Part shown: piece after piece, positions 7,193 through 17,265 of the stretch
How the letters are laid out: the number at the start of each line of letters is the position of its first letter
Numbering within the stretch: position 1 is the first letter of the stretch
From: Shewanella pneumatophori
GTDB lineage: Bacteria > Pseudomonadota > Gammaproteobacteria > Enterobacterales > Shewanellaceae
Direction: 5' to 3'
Length of the DNA stretch: 64,000 bases
Assembly (NCBI RefSeq): GCF_023283895.1
Contig: NZ_JAKILB010000011.1
Span: 1-64,000 of the forward strand
Made by a program: the position numbers and the translations under genes
Notes under the pieces: generated by a model
What the model saw: the letters and a program-made list of their open reading frames with translations, nothing else
Databases searched by the model: none
Told to the model about the DNA's origin: nothing

Positions 7193-8359
7193 ATGAAAAA
7201 AGCGCTAGCACTGGTTCCTTTCACGGCATTGGCTTTTACACCAGCCAGCAATGCAGTAGAAGTGTTTAAAGACGATAAAAATGTGTTTGAGATTGGCGGT
7301 TACGTTGATGCTCGAGTTATCGACACTCAAGGAGTAACTGAGGTGGTCAACGGTAGCTCACGTATTAACTTTGCCTTTACCCGCGATATGTCCAATGACT
7401 GGAAAACCTATGTCAAATTGGAGTGGGGGGTAAACCCATTTGGTAATAGTACCATTTCCTATAGTAGTGAAAGTAATTTTGAAACTAAAAGCGGCGACTT
7501 TCTTAATAATCGTCTCGGTTATGTTGGTTTAAGCCACGACGATTACGGTTCTGTATCGATTGGTAAGCAGTGGGGTGCATGGTATGACGTGGTGTATAAC
7601 ACCAACTACGGCATGGTCTGGGACGGTAATGCCTCGGGGACTTACACCTATAACAAGTCTGATGGTGCCATTAATGGTGTCGGTCGCGGTGATAAAGTAA
7701 TCCAATATCGTAATAGCTTTGGTGACTTGAGTGTGGCGATACAAATGCAGCTTAAAAATAGCGTAGCCGATATCCCTGATGACGGTTCAACCAATCCTAA
7801 TCGCTTAGTCCAAACGGAATATGATAACACTTACGGTATTGGCTTAACGTATCAAGCGACGGATATGTTGGTGTTAACCCTTGGTGGTAATACAGGTGAG
7901 CCTATGGCGACAACCGCTAGTGGTAGAGTCCTTAAAGAAACTGACTACATTTATGGTGCAGGCATAAGCTGGGGCGGCTGGGATCAATATGGTTTTTACG
8001 CCGCTGCTAACGTCAATGCCAATGAATATCACGATACCGATAATTTAGGCCGCTTCTTGCAAGATGCGGTTGGACTTGAGTCATTAGTGTCTTACTACTT
8101 TGATAACAACGTAAAGATCTTAGCTTCGTACAATATTTTAGAGGCGGGTGATGAGTACGAAAAAGTACACCAAGGCGATGTATTTAAGCGCCAATTTGCG
8201 TTTGCAGGCGTGCATTATTACTGGGATAACAGCGTGGTGATGTATCTTGAAGCGCGCAAAGACTTCAGCGATTTTTCTAGTCGCGATCCTGCTAAGGAAG
8301 CTGCGCAGCAATTAACTGAAGATGATGGTGTGGCCATTGGCGTACGCTATATTTTATAG
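7193..8359 (+). CDS. Outer-membrane porin (Gram-negative trimeric type)
   Basis: A 388-residue general diffusion porin for small hydrophilic solutes. A signal peptide (MKKALALVPFTALAFTPASNA) precedes a first strand EIGGYVDARV, and the conserved block NRLGYVGLSHDDYGSVSIGKQW is typical of the OmpC/OmpU-like family. The chain ends in aromatic-rich strands with VAIGVRYIL; most family members end in Phe, so the final Leu is slightly unusual. The ATG at 7193 has GGAG ten bases before it; an upstream ATG at 7169 would disrupt the signal peptide. The long upstream region with repeats suggests regulated expression. The gene is monocistronic and faces yggE across a shared terminator. Confidence 0.85.
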   Translation: MKKALALVPFTALAFTPASNAVEVFKDDKNVFEIGGYVDARVIDTQGVTEVVNGSSRINFAFTRDMSNDWKTYVKLEWGVNPFGNSTISYSSESNFETKSGDFLNNRLGYVGLSHDDYGSVSIGKQWGAWYDVVYNTNYGMVWDGNASGTYTYNKSDGAINGVGRGDKVIQYRNSFGDLSVAIQMQLKNSVADIPDDGSTNPNRLVQTEYDNTYGIGLTYQATDMLVLTLGGNTGEPMATTASGRVLKETDYIYGAGISWGGWDQYGFYAAANVNANEYHDTDNLGRFLQDAVGLESLVSYYFDNNVKILASYNILEAGDEYEKVHQGDVFKRQFAFAGVHYYWDNSVVMYLEARKDFSDFSSRDPAKEAAQQLTEDDGVAIGVRYIL

Positions 8360-8406
8360 TGACTGCTTGTGAGCGCACAGGCTGTATCTTTTGTGTTATC
8401 AACAAT

Positions 8407-8440
8407 AAAGGCTTACCTTCGGTGGGTAAGCCTTTGTTGA
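8407..8440. terminator. Bidirectional terminator between porin and yggE
   Basis: An 11-bp stem AAAGGCTTACC/GGTAAGCCTTT (8407-8435) with a six-base loop lies between two convergent genes and is followed by T-rich sequence in both directions. Confidence 0.75.
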
Positions 8441-8496
8441 TTTTAGGCTGCGACTATCTGGTGATTAGCCTTGCAAACGGGCAAGGCTACAAACTG

Positions 8497-9210
8497 CTAA
8501 TCCTTCAAACGATAAGTGACTTCAACTCTGTCTTGGATCATCACTTGCCCTTGCTGGTAACTTTGACCTGCATCGAAGCTTTTGGCTTCTGAATTCATTC
8601 TTAGCATAACTGGCTGGATTGGGCGCTGTTCAAAGTAGCTTATCTCCCATACACCATCTATTTCTTCACCAAAGCCAGCGGCTAAAGTTTTGGCTTTTTG
8701 TTGGGCATCTTTAATCGCTGCCATTCTTGCTTGCTCGACATACTCAGCTTCTTTACTCGACTTAAGTGCAATGTTATTGATGCGGTTAATTCCTTGCTCA
8801 AGTGCTGAGTCTAGGATGTTATTTAGCTTAGCTAAGTCCATTACCGTGACTTTAATACGGCGATTAGCACTGTAACCGATTAGCTGGTTTGGCTTGTTCT
8901 TTTCGTAATGGTATTGCGGCTGTAAATTGATATTAGCGCTTTGAATAAGTGATTTATCAACGCCGGCTTTTTCAAGGCGGGCTAAAAAGCTAGCGACAGC
9001 TTTATCTGATTCACGCTTTGCTTCTTGTGCTGTTTTAGCTTTAATTACTACTTCAACGTTCACTTCAGCCATATCGGCTTTAACTGCAATTTCACTGGTG
9101 CCTATGGTATTGAGATGAGGGAAGTCGACGTCTGCGGCTTGGGCGCTAGCAACTAAAGAAGTTGATGCAATAACAGTAGAGATAACGGCTGCGATAATTG
9201 ATGATTTCAT
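8497..9210 (-). CDS. yggE: SIMPL/DUF541 periplasmic protein, YggE-like
   Basis: A 237-residue exported protein. The signal peptide MKSSIIAAVISTVIASTSLVASAQA is followed by the DUF541 (SIMPL) domain: TSEIAVKADMAEVNVEV at the start, a GYSANRRIKVTV block in the middle and QARMAAIKDAQQKAKTLA in the C-terminal half. In E. coli YggE has been linked to lower oxidative stress, but the mechanism is not known. The ATG at 9210 is preceded by TTTGGAGC; the ATG at 9225 has no clear site. Convergent to the porin gene and probably transcribed alone. Confidence 0.8.
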   Translation of the reverse strand: MKSSIIAAVISTVIASTSLVASAQAADVDFPHLNTIGTSEIAVKADMAEVNVEVVIKAKTAQEAKRESDKAVASFLARLEKAGVDKSLIQSANINLQPQYHYEKNKPNQLIGYSANRRIKVTVMDLAKLNNILDSALEQGINRINNIALKSSKEAEYVEQARMAAIKDAQQKAKTLAAGFGEEIDGVWEISYFEQRPIQPVMLRMNSEAKSFDAGQSYQQGQVMIQDRVEVTYRLKD

Positions 9211-9308
9211 AAAAGCTCCAAACAATGAGTAGATGACTAAGCTATTTGCTTGTCTTGTTTGGTATAAACGCAGCCGTTTTGAAAAAGGGTTTTATTTTTT
9301 TAATTTTT

Positions 9309-9962
9309 TTATTCAGCTGGTTTAAAGCTGTTTTGAAACACCACATCTTGCTTATGCTTTTGTTGCTCCCAGCCAGCGGTTTTCAGCTCTGGCTCATCTA
9401 AGAACTCATCGACATAGCCGATACACAAATAACCAATTAGCTCGCTGCTAGCTGGTGCATTCACCGCTTGTTTGACTGCTTCAGGGTCCACAATACTTAC
9501 CCAGCCCACACCAATATTGAGTGAGCGCGCCATAAGCCATAGGTTTTGAATGGCGCACACTACGCTAAAACGGCCCATATCTGGCATGCTGGTTTGCCCA
9601 AGTACCGGCGTTGCTTGGTTTTGATAAAACACAGCAAGGTTAACGGGAGCTTCGAGTATGCCTTCAAGCTTAAGCTTGCTGTATTGCTGTTGTTTGTCAG
9701 TGCTAAATTGCGCTTTACCTGCGCTGTTGGCGGCGGTAAAGGACTGATGAACTTGCTGCTTAATCGCCTCATCGCGCACCACTACAAACTGCCAAGGCTG
9801 CGAATAACCTACCGAAGGAGCGTGTAGGGCAGCTTCAAGCAGTTTATCTAACACGCTGTCATCAACGGGAGTCGCTAAAAAGTGATTACCGCGAACGTCG
9901 CGGCGCAGCCGCATAATATCCATTAGCAACTGGCTATCGTTTAATGAAAATGGCTGACTCAT
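9309..9962 (-). CDS. bluB: 5,6-dimethylbenzimidazole synthase (BluB)
   Basis: Flavin-destructase that converts reduced FMN and O2 to 5,6-dimethylbenzimidazole, the lower ligand of cobalamin. The nitroreductase-fold protein of 217 residues has the BluB-type opening RLRRDVRGNHF, LHAPSVGYSQPWQFVVV for flavin binding, the LKLEGILEAPVNLAVF block and LNIGVGWVSIVDP, which separate it from ordinary nitroreductases. No cobalamin synthesis gene is adjacent, so it may serve salvage of incomplete corrinoids. The start at 9962 (MSQPFSL) has GAGAA upstream. The upstream dcu gene ends in its own terminator, so transcription is probably independent. Confidence 0.8.
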   Translation of the reverse strand: MSQPFSLNDSQLLMDIMRLRRDVRGNHFLATPVDDSVLDKLLEAALHAPSVGYSQPWQFVVVRDEAIKQQVHQSFTAANSAGKAQFSTDKQQQYSKLKLEGILEAPVNLAVFYQNQATPVLGQTSMPDMGRFSVVCAIQNLWLMARSLNIGVGWVSIVDPEAVKQAVNAPASSELIGYLCIGYVDEFLDEPELKTAGWEQQKHKQDVVFQNSFKPAE

Positions 9963-9987
9963 TGGGTTCTCATTAGAAAATAAACAA

Positions 9988-10012
9988 TAAAAAGGCGCCA
10001 TATTGGCGCCCA
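9988..10012 (-). terminator. Intrinsic terminator of the dcu gene
   Basis: On the minus strand GGCGCC-AATAT-GGCGCC is followed by TTTTTATTG. It lies between the dcu-like gene and bluB. Confidence 0.8.
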
Positions 10013-10067
10013 ATACTGTACCGCTATTTAACCGTTAAAGCAGCTATAACAGCGGTGAAATGGCAAG

Positions 10068-11384
10068 TTAATTAATCATCATTGAAATAGCGTAACCGAC
10101 AACCGTAGCTGTGATGACGCCAATAAAGCCCGGCATAATAAAGCTGTGATTAACTATGTACTTACCAATATGGGTGGTGCCTGTTCTGTCAAAGCTAATG
10201 GCCGCTAGGTCACTTGGGTAGAACGGAAAGAAGAAGTAGGCATAACAGGCCGGTAGCACACCGATTAATACAGGGGCCGGAATGCCTAGCGAAAAGCCCA
10301 GTGGCAGCATAATGGTTAAGGTTGCTGCTTGGCTTTTTAGAAATACCGATGCGGTAAACATGGCAATGGCAAATGACCAAGGGTGCGCGTGGACAATATC
10401 GCTCACAGATTCAATCAAGTAGCTCTTGTGGTGACCAATAATGGTGTCACTAAGCCACGCGATACCAAAGATAATAATCACCGCCGTCATACCGGCAATA
10501 AATACATTGCTGTGGACGATTTTCTTCGGGTCAATCTTGGTTGCTAATAAGATAATTGCGCCCACAGATAGCATCATAAACTGAATCGCGACCGACATCT
10601 TCACGCCTTCTGGTAGCAGTTTATCGCCAAACATAGCCAGCGCAATCACCGACAAAATACCCAGTAAGAAGATGCTTAAGCCTTTCTTGGCTGTACTGTC
10701 GTTTTTAGCGGTGTCAGTGCTGTCAGATTCAGTATCAATCAGGCTATTTCTAAAATCTTCATCTTGTAAGCGCGCTTGAAACTCTGGGTCTTTATCGAGA
10801 TCTTTACCGCGATTAAGGCTCCAGGCTGAGGCGACAAGGACACCGATTAGAGTCGATGGAATGGTGACGAGCAGTACATCGATAAGGCTGATATCGAGAT
10901 TGTTTTCCATTGAGCAGGCAATAACCACAGCCGCCGCAGCAGCAATTGGGCTGGCGGTAATACCCATTTGCGATGCAACGGTGGCAATGGCCAGTGGGCG
11001 CTCAGGGCGGATGCCTTTTTTGTAGGCTACATCATAAATCACTGGTAGTAGTGGATAAACTGAGTGGCCAGTACCTACAAGTACCGTTAACGAGTAAGTA
11101 CAAAGTGGGCCAAGAAATACGATTTGGTTTGGGTGCTTACGCAGCAGTTTTTCGGCGTAGCGTACTAACAGTTTTAAACCGCCAGTGGCTTCTAGGGTGG
11201 CTGAGGCTGCAACCACTGCCAGAATAATCAACATCACGTTGATAGGCGGATTACCCGGCGCAATACCAAACACAAAAGCAAGAATCGATACACCTAAACC
11301 ACCAAGTAGACCAAAGGCCACACCACCGTGGCGGATCCCCACAAAAATAACAGTTAACAACAAGAGCATATGTATGAAAAACAT
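10068..11384 (-). CDS. Anaerobic C4-dicarboxylate carrier, DcuA/DcuB family
   Basis: An inner-membrane carrier of 438 residues. Dcu proteins exchange fumarate for succinate or take up aspartate and malate under low oxygen. Visible signs are the opening MLLLLTVIFVGIRHGGVAFG, LVGTGHSVYPLLPVIYDVA, ASQMGITASPIAAA and the final PSDLAAISFDRTGTTHIGKYI, all typical of the family. A charged cytoplasmic loop (residues about 196-230) splits the protein into two halves. DcuA and DcuB cannot be told apart here. The start has AAAGGAC nine bases upstream. An Fnr-like operator was looked for upstream and not convincingly found. The gene is monocistronic. Confidence 0.85.
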   Translation of the reverse strand: MFFIHMLLLLTVIFVGIRHGGVAFGLLGGLGVSILAFVFGIAPGNPPINVMLIILAVVAASATLEATGGLKLLVRYAEKLLRKHPNQIVFLGPLCTYSLTVLVGTGHSVYPLLPVIYDVAYKKGIRPERPLAIATVASQMGITASPIAAAAAVVIACSMENNLDISLIDVLLVTIPSTLIGVLVASAWSLNRGKDLDKDPEFQARLQDEDFRNSLIDTESDSTDTAKNDSTAKKGLSIFLLGILSVIALAMFGDKLLPEGVKMSVAIQFMMLSVGAIILLATKIDPKKIVHSNVFIAGMTAVIIIFGIAWLSDTIIGHHKSYLIESVSDIVHAHPWSFAIAMFTASVFLKSQAATLTIMLPLGFSLGIPAPVLIGVLPACYAYFFFPFYPSDLAAISFDRTGTTHIGKYIVNHSFIMPGFIGVITATVVGYAISMMIN

Positions 11385-11949
11385 AGCGGGGTGTCCTTTT
11401 AGGCATTCTCAGTTAGTCAGCCAGTTTTAGCTGAAGCACTACCAGCGTGGTAGCCTTTTCAGGGCAGTTATACCGTATGTGACTGATTGCTTAAATAGTG
11501 AGTGTTGCACAAGGTGATAACACGCATTTATTTGTCAAACTTTTACTAAAAAGTGTGAACTGGATTGAGTTAGGTTTATCGGTATATCGGTGCACTTAAA
11601 CAGACAGTATGGCGGTGGCCTTAGCCGATGTTTTCACTTTACTGAGAGCTTTTTGCAGTTAATTGCTAGGTTTTTGTGTGACTCAGGTTGTTTTATGTAC
11701 TGGCTGATGATGTTAGAGTAGGCGCACCTATTATCTAGAGGATTTACATCAACGTGTTAATTACGCCGCCCTAACGTTTTGCCCCTCCTATAGCTTTCAT
11801 TGCTAACTTAAGCACCTTGCTTATTCCTGTGCGCATATAAATTCGTTGTCGAATTCTTACGACTGTTTTCTGCGCCAAAATTTTATCAAAGAAGCACGCT
11901 TAATACGCCAGCCTAATCTCTGGTGCGTACTGCCGTGCAAAAAACTGAG
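11385..11949. other. Divergent intergenic region dcu / SulP
   Basis: 565 bp without a supportable gene. It must carry the promoters of both divergent genes, but no clear operator, hairpin or repeat stands out. Short possible frames here have no binding site or recognisable product. Confidence 0.5.
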
Positions 11950-13443
11950 ATGTTCATGCTTAAAAATTTTAAAAATGATTGGTTGTCCAATGTTCGCGGC
12001 GACTTGCTTGCGGGTATTGTCGTTGCTTTGGCTTTGATCCCGGAGGCTATCGCATTTTCTATTATTGCTGGAGTTGACCCTAAAGTTGGTTTGTATGCCT
12101 CCTTTAGTATTTCAGTAGTGATAGCATTTACCGGCGGCCGCTCCGGTATGATTTCTGCTGCAACCGGTGCCATGGCGCTGCTGATGATTACGCTAGTGAA
12201 AGAGCACGGTTTGCAGTATCTCTTGGCGGCAACGGTATTAACCGGTGTGCTGCAAGTATTAGCTGGCTATTTGAAGCTTGGTAATCTGATGCGTTTTGTG
12301 TCGCGCTCAGTGGTTACTGGTTTTGTTAATGCGCTGGCAATATTAATTTTCATGGCTCAATTGCCAGAGCTGACTAATGTCACTTGGCATGTGTACGCTA
12401 TGACAGTTGCAGGTCTTGCCATTATCTATCTTTTCCCGCTTATTCCGCGAATAGGTAAGCTTATCCCTTCGCCATTAATTTGTATTCTTGTGCTCACCGC
12501 AGTGGCAGTTATGTTTAATCTTGAGGTACGCACAGTCGGTGATATGGGAGATCTGCCGGATACCTTACCTATCTTCTTGTGGCCGGACGTGCCGTTGAAT
12601 ATGCAAACCTTACTCATTGTACTACCTTACTCTGCGGCGCTTGCTGTGGTTGGTTTGTTAGAGTCGATGATGACGGCAACCATAGTTGATGATCTTACCG
12701 ATACTAAAAGTGATAAAAATCGCGAATGCAAAGGGCAAGGTGTAGCTAATATTTCTACTGGGTTACTGGGGGGAATGGCTGGCTGTGCCATGATTGGTCA
12801 GTCGATGATCAATATTAAATCTGGTGGTAGGGGACGATTATCGAGTTTTGCTGCCGGTATATATTTGCTGATTATGGTGGTGTTTCTTGGACCTTGGCTA
12901 AAACAGATCCCGATGGCAGCGTTAGTTGCTGTGATGATCATGGTGGCGATAGGTACCTTCTCTTGGCGCTCTATTACTGATTTAAAGCAGCATCCTTTGT
13001 CGACAAATATTGTGATGCTAGCCACTGTGGTGATTGTTGTACTGACCCACAACCTTGCGCTTGGTGTATTTGTAGGGGTGTTACTGGCCTCACTGTTTTT
13101 CGCAAATAAAATTAGCCGCATGATGGTAGTTAAAAGACGCAATGCAGTCAGTGAAAGTTGCGAATATCGGGTCATAGGTCAGGTGTTTTTTGCCTCGGCT
13201 GATAAGTTTATCGACTCGTTTGATTTTAAAGAGGTGCTAGAGTCGGTAACCATTGATTTATCGTCAGCGCACTTTTGGGATGTCACAGCTGTATCTGCAC
13301 TCGATAAAGTGGTGATTAAGTTTCGCCGCGAAGGTGCTAACGTCGAGTTAATCGGCATGAATCAGGCTACTCGTACGCTAGTGGATAAATTTGGCGTACA
13401 CGACAAGCCGGAAGAAGTTGAAAAGTTAATGGCTGGGCACTAA
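11950..13443 (+). CDS. SulP-family anion transporter with STAS domain
   Basis: A 497-residue carrier with about 12 membrane segments followed by a C-terminal STAS domain (about residues 405-495, with [21 protein letters not shown] holding the usual Asp-Val-Thr element). The opening [27 protein letters not shown] is the SulP signature. Members move sulfate, bicarbonate or other anions; the pairing with a Usp protein is common in marine bacteria and has been proposed to suit bicarbonate, but the substrate is not readable here. ATGs at 11950 and 11956 are both plausible; the GTG at 11923 is less likely. The usp gene follows 13 bp downstream and is probably co-transcribed. Confidence 0.85.
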   Translation: MFMLKNFKNDWLSNVRGDLLAGIVVALALIPEAIAFSIIAGVDPKVGLYASFSISVVIAFTGGRSGMISAATGAMALLMITLVKEHGLQYLLAATVLTGVLQVLAGYLKLGNLMRFVSRSVVTGFVNALAILIFMAQLPELTNVTWHVYAMTVAGLAIIYLFPLIPRIGKLIPSPLICILVLTAVAVMFNLEVRTVGDMGDLPDTLPIFLWPDVPLNMQTLLIVLPYSAALAVVGLLESMMTATIVDDLTDTKSDKNRECKGQGVANISTGLLGGMAGCAMIGQSMINIKSGGRGRLSSFAAGIYLLIMVVFLGPWLKQIPMAALVAVMIMVAIGTFSWRSITDLKQHPLSTNIVMLATVVIVVLTHNLALGVFVGVLLASLFFANKISRMMVVKRRNAVSESCEYRVIGQVFFASADKFIDSFDFKEVLESVTIDLSSAHFWDVTAVSALDKVVIKFRREGANVELIGMNQATRTLVDKFGVHDKPEEVEKLMAGH

Positions 13444-13456
13444 GAGGATGACTAAC

Positions 13457-14347
13457 ATGAAGAATATCGTAGCTTGTATCGATGGCTCTAAATTGACTCT
13501 AGCCACTTGTGAAGCAAGTGCCTGGGGAGCGCAAAAAATCCAGTCACCTCTTACCTTACTGCATGTGTTGGATAAACCTATGCAGCCGGTAGCCAGTGAA
13601 TTGTCGGGACAAATAGGTTTAGGAACGCAAGAAGAGCTGCTTAATGAACTGATTGAGCTTGATGAACTGCGCAGTAAAGTGGCCCTTAAGCATGGCAAGC
13701 AGTTACTCGATAACGCTAAAGAGCTGGCAATAATGCGCGGCGTTGATGATGTTACCCTATTGCAGCGCCATGGCAATTTATTGGATACCTTAGCAGATTT
13801 AGAAAGTGAGTTAAGTTTGTTAGTTATGGGGAGGTCAGGTGAAGATCATTGCGCTGAAAAATCCCCGAGTGAACACGGCTCTACTGCCAAAGCTCGAATT
13901 AGTCAGGCTATTGGTTCGCAACTTGAGAATATCATTCGCTCAATTAAGTCAGACATTTTGGTGGTTAACGAGCAGTTTAACTGGCCAAGAGCTTATATGA
14001 TCGCTTTTGATGGTAGCGAAGCCAGTAGTAATTTAATCGAAAAGATACTGAATACTCAGCTGCTTACAGGTTTAGAATGTCATCTGGTAATGGTTCACGC
14101 CGACGCTGTTAAAACCTCGGCATTTACCAATGCTGCTGCACGGCTTATGCAAGCTGGCTTACCTGTTACTCAACGCGTGTTAACTGGGAATGTTGATGCA
14201 GCGCTGCTTAATTATCAGCAGCAACAGCAACTCGATTTAATCGTGATGGGGGCATACAGTCATACGCGGTTACGTCAGTATTTTGTTGGCAGTAATACAA
14301 CTCAAGTGCTTGCCACAAGTGTTGTGCCAGTGCTGCTAATTCGCTAA
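13457..14347 (+). CDS. Tandem universal stress protein, UspE-like
   Basis: A 296-residue cytoplasmic protein with two Usp domains: about residues 1-170 (opening MKNIVACIDGS) and 176-296 (opening AYMIAFDGS). The second domain keeps GAYSHTRLRQYFVGSNTTQ, the phosphate-binding loop of ATP-type Usp proteins. The first has VMGRSGE but a long insert after it (EDHCAEKSPSEHGS) and probably a degenerate loop. It may regulate or stabilise the SulP carrier encoded just upstream; that is inferred from the operon. AGAGG at 13443-13447 sits nine bases before the ATG at 13457; the ATG at 13448 overlaps the binding site. Confidence 0.8.
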   Translation: MKNIVACIDGSKLTLATCEASAWGAQKIQSPLTLLHVLDKPMQPVASELSGQIGLGTQEELLNELIELDELRSKVALKHGKQLLDNAKELAIMRGVDDVTLLQRHGNLLDTLADLESELSLLVMGRSGEDHCAEKSPSEHGSTAKARISQAIGSQLENIIRSIKSDILVVNEQFNWPRAYMIAFDGSEASSNLIEKILNTQLLTGLECHLVMVHADAVKTSAFTNAAARLMQAGLPVTQRVLTGNVDAALLNYQQQQQLDLIVMGAYSHTRLRQYFVGSNTTQVLATSVVPVLLIR

Positions 14348-14385
14348 TCGTTTAATAACCTGTTCGTTAATTTAATCCTATGCAA

Positions 14386-14405
14386 CCACCTACTGCAGTA
14401 GGTGG
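14386..14405. terminator. Perfect 20-bp palindrome after the usp gene
   Basis: CCACCTACTGCAGTAGGTGG is a perfect palindrome 38 bp past the usp stop. The T-run after it is weak (AGTTTTCCC further on), so it is a terminator candidate rather than a sure one. Confidence 0.5.
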
Positions 14406-14543
14406 TGATTAGAAGTTTTCCCGCTAATTTAATTCGTGGCGAGGCTTTATCAATTTAACTGAATAATTAAACTCGAGTTAACTGACAATATTGTGCGGAA
14501 TTGGTTAGAATTAGGCAGATTTTTCATTCATCAGAGTGACGGT

Positions 14544-15929
14544 ATGCACGTACATATTTTAGGAATTTGTGGCACTTTCATGGGCGGCTTAGCTTTACTG
14601 GCTAGAGCTGAAGGGCACAAGGTTACGGGCAGTGATGCCAATGTTTATCCGCCAATGAGCACTCAGCTTGAAGAGCAGGGTATTGAGCTTATTCAAGGGT
14701 TTGACCCATCTCAATTAGGCACAAGTGAAGATGATGCACCTGACTTGGTAGTGATAGGTAATGCCATGAGTCGCGGTAATCCTTGTGTCGAAGCGGTATT
14801 AAATCGCGGCCTAAAATATACCTCTGGTCCACAGTTTTTAGCTGAGCATATTTTGCCGCAGCGTTGGGTGTTAGCGGTATCGGGTACTCATGGCAAAACC
14901 TCAACTTCCAGTATGTTGGCATGGATCTTAGAAGATTGTGGCTATGAGCCTGGATTTTTGATTGGTGGCGTACCGCAAAACTTTGGGGTATCGGCCCGTC
15001 TCGGAGGCTCTCCTTTCTTTGTGGTTGAAGCAGATGAATACGACAGTGCATTTTTTGATAAGCGCTCTAAGTTTGTCCATTACCAGCCACGCACCTTAGT
15101 GATAAATAACTTAGAGTTTGACCACGCTGATATCTTTGATGATTTAAAAGCGATCCAACGTCAGTTTAATCACGTAATACGTACCGTGCCGGGTGAAGGT
15201 AAAATCATTTGGCCTGCCGATGCGAGCAGTGTGCAGCAAGTGATTGATATGGGCTGCTGGAGTGAGCAAGAGCAATATCATTTATCTGCCAATCAAAATG
15301 GCTGGTACGCAGCGAATTTAACTGACGATGGCCATAAGTTTGAGGTCTTCTTCGATGGTGAATCGCAAGGCATTTTAGATTGGCAGTTAATCGGCCAGCA
15401 CAATATTGAAAACGCAGTCATAGCGATTGCCGCTGCGCGCCATGTTGGGGTTAAACCTCAAGCGGCTATTGAAGCGCTAAGCCAATTTGCACCGCCAAAG
15501 CGCCGTATGGAGCTACTGGATACGATTGCTGATGTTGAGGTGTATGACGACTTTGCTCATCACCCAACTGCCATAGCGACCTCGCTAAATGGCATGCGAG
15601 CACGAGTCGGTAGCGGAAAAATTACTGTGATTTTAGAGCCGCGCTCTAACACCATGAAAAGCGGTGTGCATAAAGACACTTTAGCTAATTCGTTAAGCTT
15701 AGCGAGTCAGGCGTTTTTGTATCAAGCAGGCAATATTGATTGGGACATTCAGTCGGCAATGGCGGGCGCGTCAATTCCGGTTGAAGTGCGCTATGACATA
15801 GACGAGATAGTTGACCTCGTTGCGGCTCAAGCTGAGCCCGGAGAGACTATTATTGTTATGAGTAACGGTGGCTTTGGTGGTTTGCATCAAAAACTGCTGA
15901 GTAAGTTACGTAGTCAGCAAGGTAAATAA
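14544..15929 (+). CDS. mpl: UDP-MurNAc:tripeptide ligase Mpl (murein recycling)
   Basis: Ligates recycled L-Ala-gamma-D-Glu-meso-DAP tripeptide to UDP-N-acetylmuramate in the cytoplasm. The 461-residue protein starts MHVHILGICGTFMGG, the Mpl form of the Mur-ligase N-terminal domain, has the ATP-binding loop SGTHGKTSTS near residue 115, EADEYDSAFFDKRSKF in the central domain, and DFAHHPTAI in the third domain. The start at 14544 matches known Mpl proteins; a GTG-type extension from 14493 has no support. It leads a run mpl-ubiX-hpt with gaps of 6 and 7 bp. Confidence 0.92.
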   Translation: MHVHILGICGTFMGGLALLARAEGHKVTGSDANVYPPMSTQLEEQGIELIQGFDPSQLGTSEDDAPDLVVIGNAMSRGNPCVEAVLNRGLKYTSGPQFLAEHILPQRWVLAVSGTHGKTSTSSMLAWILEDCGYEPGFLIGGVPQNFGVSARLGGSPFFVVEADEYDSAFFDKRSKFVHYQPRTLVINNLEFDHADIFDDLKAIQRQFNHVIRTVPGEGKIIWPADASSVQQVIDMGCWSEQEQYHLSANQNGWYAANLTDDGHKFEVFFDGESQGILDWQLIGQHNIENAVIAIAAARHVGVKPQAAIEALSQFAPPKRRMELLDTIADVEVYDDFAHHPTAIATSLNGMRARVGSGKITVILEPRSNTMKSGVHKDTLANSLSLASQAFLYQAGNIDWDIQSAMAGASIPVEVRYDIDEIVDLVAAQAEPGETIIVMSNGGFGGLHQKLLSKLRSQQGK

Positions 15930-15935
15930 TTAACC

Positions 15936-16589
15936 ATGAGCGTTAAATATCGTAAAGCAGAGAAGTCGATAAGCTTAGCTTGGACCGGTGCATCTGGTGC
16001 GCCTTATGGCCTTAGACTGCTGGAAATATTATTGAAAAGCGATTATCAGGTATTTCTGATGATCTCTTCTGCTGCTCGTGTCGTGTTGGCGACCGAGCAA
16101 GGCTTACAATTAAGTGGCAACGCTGACAAAGCCAAAGAGCAGTTGCTTGCTCAATTTGGTGAAGTCGCTGGTGAGCTTATTGTACTGGGCAAAGAAGAGT
16201 GGTTTTCACCGCCAGCATCAGGCTCTGCAGCGCCTAAGCAGATGGTGATTTGCCCGTGTAGTACAGGTACCTTAGCGGCTGTTGCCACAGGCATGAGTAA
16301 TAATTTACTCGAAAGAGCTGCTGATGTGGTAATAAAAGAGCGCGGCCAATTAATCTTGGTTCCTCGCGAAACTCCTTTTAGTGCCATACACTTAGAGCAT
16401 ATGTTGTCGCTTTCTAAGTTAGGCGCCACCATCATGCCTGCAGCACCAGGCTTTTATCATAATCCCAAATCGGTTGAAGATCTGGTAGACTTCATGGTCG
16501 CTCGAATTCTTGACCATCTGGGCGTTAACCATGCACTAACGAATCGTTGGGGTTATGACAAGCATAACGTTAGCGACATCGACTACTGA
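15936..16589 (+). CDS. ubiX: Flavin prenyltransferase UbiX
   Basis: Makes prenylated FMN, the cofactor of the decarboxylase UbiD in ubiquinone synthesis. The 217-residue flavoprotein shows the opening [14 protein letters not shown], the central [20 protein letters not shown] that holds catalytic residues, and [14 protein letters not shown] with the conserved Arg and Glu. It follows mpl after six bases and precedes hpt by seven, suggesting one transcript although the three functions are unrelated. AAGG before the ATG is the probable binding site. A short basic N-terminal extension ([10 protein letters not shown]) precedes the domain. Confidence 0.92.
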   Translation: MSVKYRKAEKSISLAWTGASGAPYGLRLLEILLKSDYQVFLMISSAARVVLATEQGLQLSGNADKAKEQLLAQFGEVAGELIVLGKEEWFSPPASGSAAPKQMVICPCSTGTLAAVATGMSNNLLERAADVVIKERGQLILVPRETPFSAIHLEHMLSLSKLGATIMPAAPGFYHNPKSVEDLVDFMVARILDHLGVNHALTNRWGYDKHNVSDIDY

Positions 16590-16596
16590 GAGTTAT

Positions 16597-17130
16597 ATGA
16601 AACACACCACTGAAGTGATGATCACTGCTGAAGAGATCGATCAAAAATTGGATATTTTGGCTGAGCAAATCAATGCTCATTATGCCGATAGCGACCGCCT
16701 ATTAATGGTAGGTCTGTTAAAAGGTTCTGTTGTATTTATGGCAGATCTTTGCAGACGTATTAAAGGTCATGTTGAAATCGACTTTATGTCGGTATCAAGC
16801 TATGGCAACGCTATGACTAGCAGCCGTGACGTAAAAATCCTTAAAGACGTACAGTCTGAAATTCAGGGGCGTGACGTACTGATTGTTGAAGATCTTATTG
16901 ACTCAGGCAATACCTTGAACAAAGTGCGTGACATGCTGTTACTACGTGAACCAAAGAGCCTTGCGCTTTGTACGCTTTTAGATAAGCCAGAGCGCCGTGA
17001 AGTTGACGTACCAGTTGATTTTATTGGCTTTACTATTCCTGACGAGTTTATCGTAGGTTATGGTATCGACTATGCGGAGCAGTATCGTAATCTGCCTTAT
17101 ATCGCTAAAGTTGTTCCATTAGAGGACTAA
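16597..17130 (+). CDS. hpt: Hypoxanthine phosphoribosyltransferase
   Basis: Purine salvage enzyme that joins hypoxanthine (and guanine) to PRPP. The 177-residue protein has [17 protein letters not shown] at the PPi loop, the PRPP motif [14 protein letters not shown], and the [21 protein letters not shown] block typical of bacterial Hpt. The ATG at 16597 is preceded by TGAGAG, which overlaps the ubiX stop; an upstream ATG at 16555 lies inside ubiX and is unlikely. The operon ends in a strong terminator at 17214. In E. coli hpt is also near yadGH and panBC, so this neighbourhood is conserved. Confidence 0.92.
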   Translation: MKHTTEVMITAEEIDQKLDILAEQINAHYADSDRLLMVGLLKGSVVFMADLCRRIKGHVEIDFMSVSSYGNAMTSSRDVKILKDVQSEIQGRDVLIVEDLIDSGNTLNKVRDMLLLREPKSLALCTLLDKPERREVDVPVDFIGFTIPDEFIVGYGIDYAEQYRNLPYIAKVVPLED

Positions 17131-17213
17131 TTACCATCTAAATTGAGCATTAAAAGAGGAGAGTTTAGCTTACCTCGTTTTAGTGCTTATTTTAATGCGT
17201 AATGACCTTATCG

Positions 17214-17238
17214 ACTCCCGCTATAGCGGGAGTTTTTT
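17214..17238 (+). terminator. Intrinsic terminator after hpt
   Basis: ACTCCCGCTATAGCGGGAGT is followed directly by TTTTT, a strong stem and T-run. Confidence 0.9.
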
Positions 17239-17265
17239 ATATCTTTCAGACGGATTGAAATAACC

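Noticed and set aside
8359..8592. 77-residue frame after the porin
   Set aside because: It spans the bidirectional terminator and overlaps yggE on the other strand.
11385..11949. Fnr or Crp operator before the dcu-like gene
   Set aside because: Half-sites such as TTGAG and TGTGA occur, but none has a matching second half at the right spacing.
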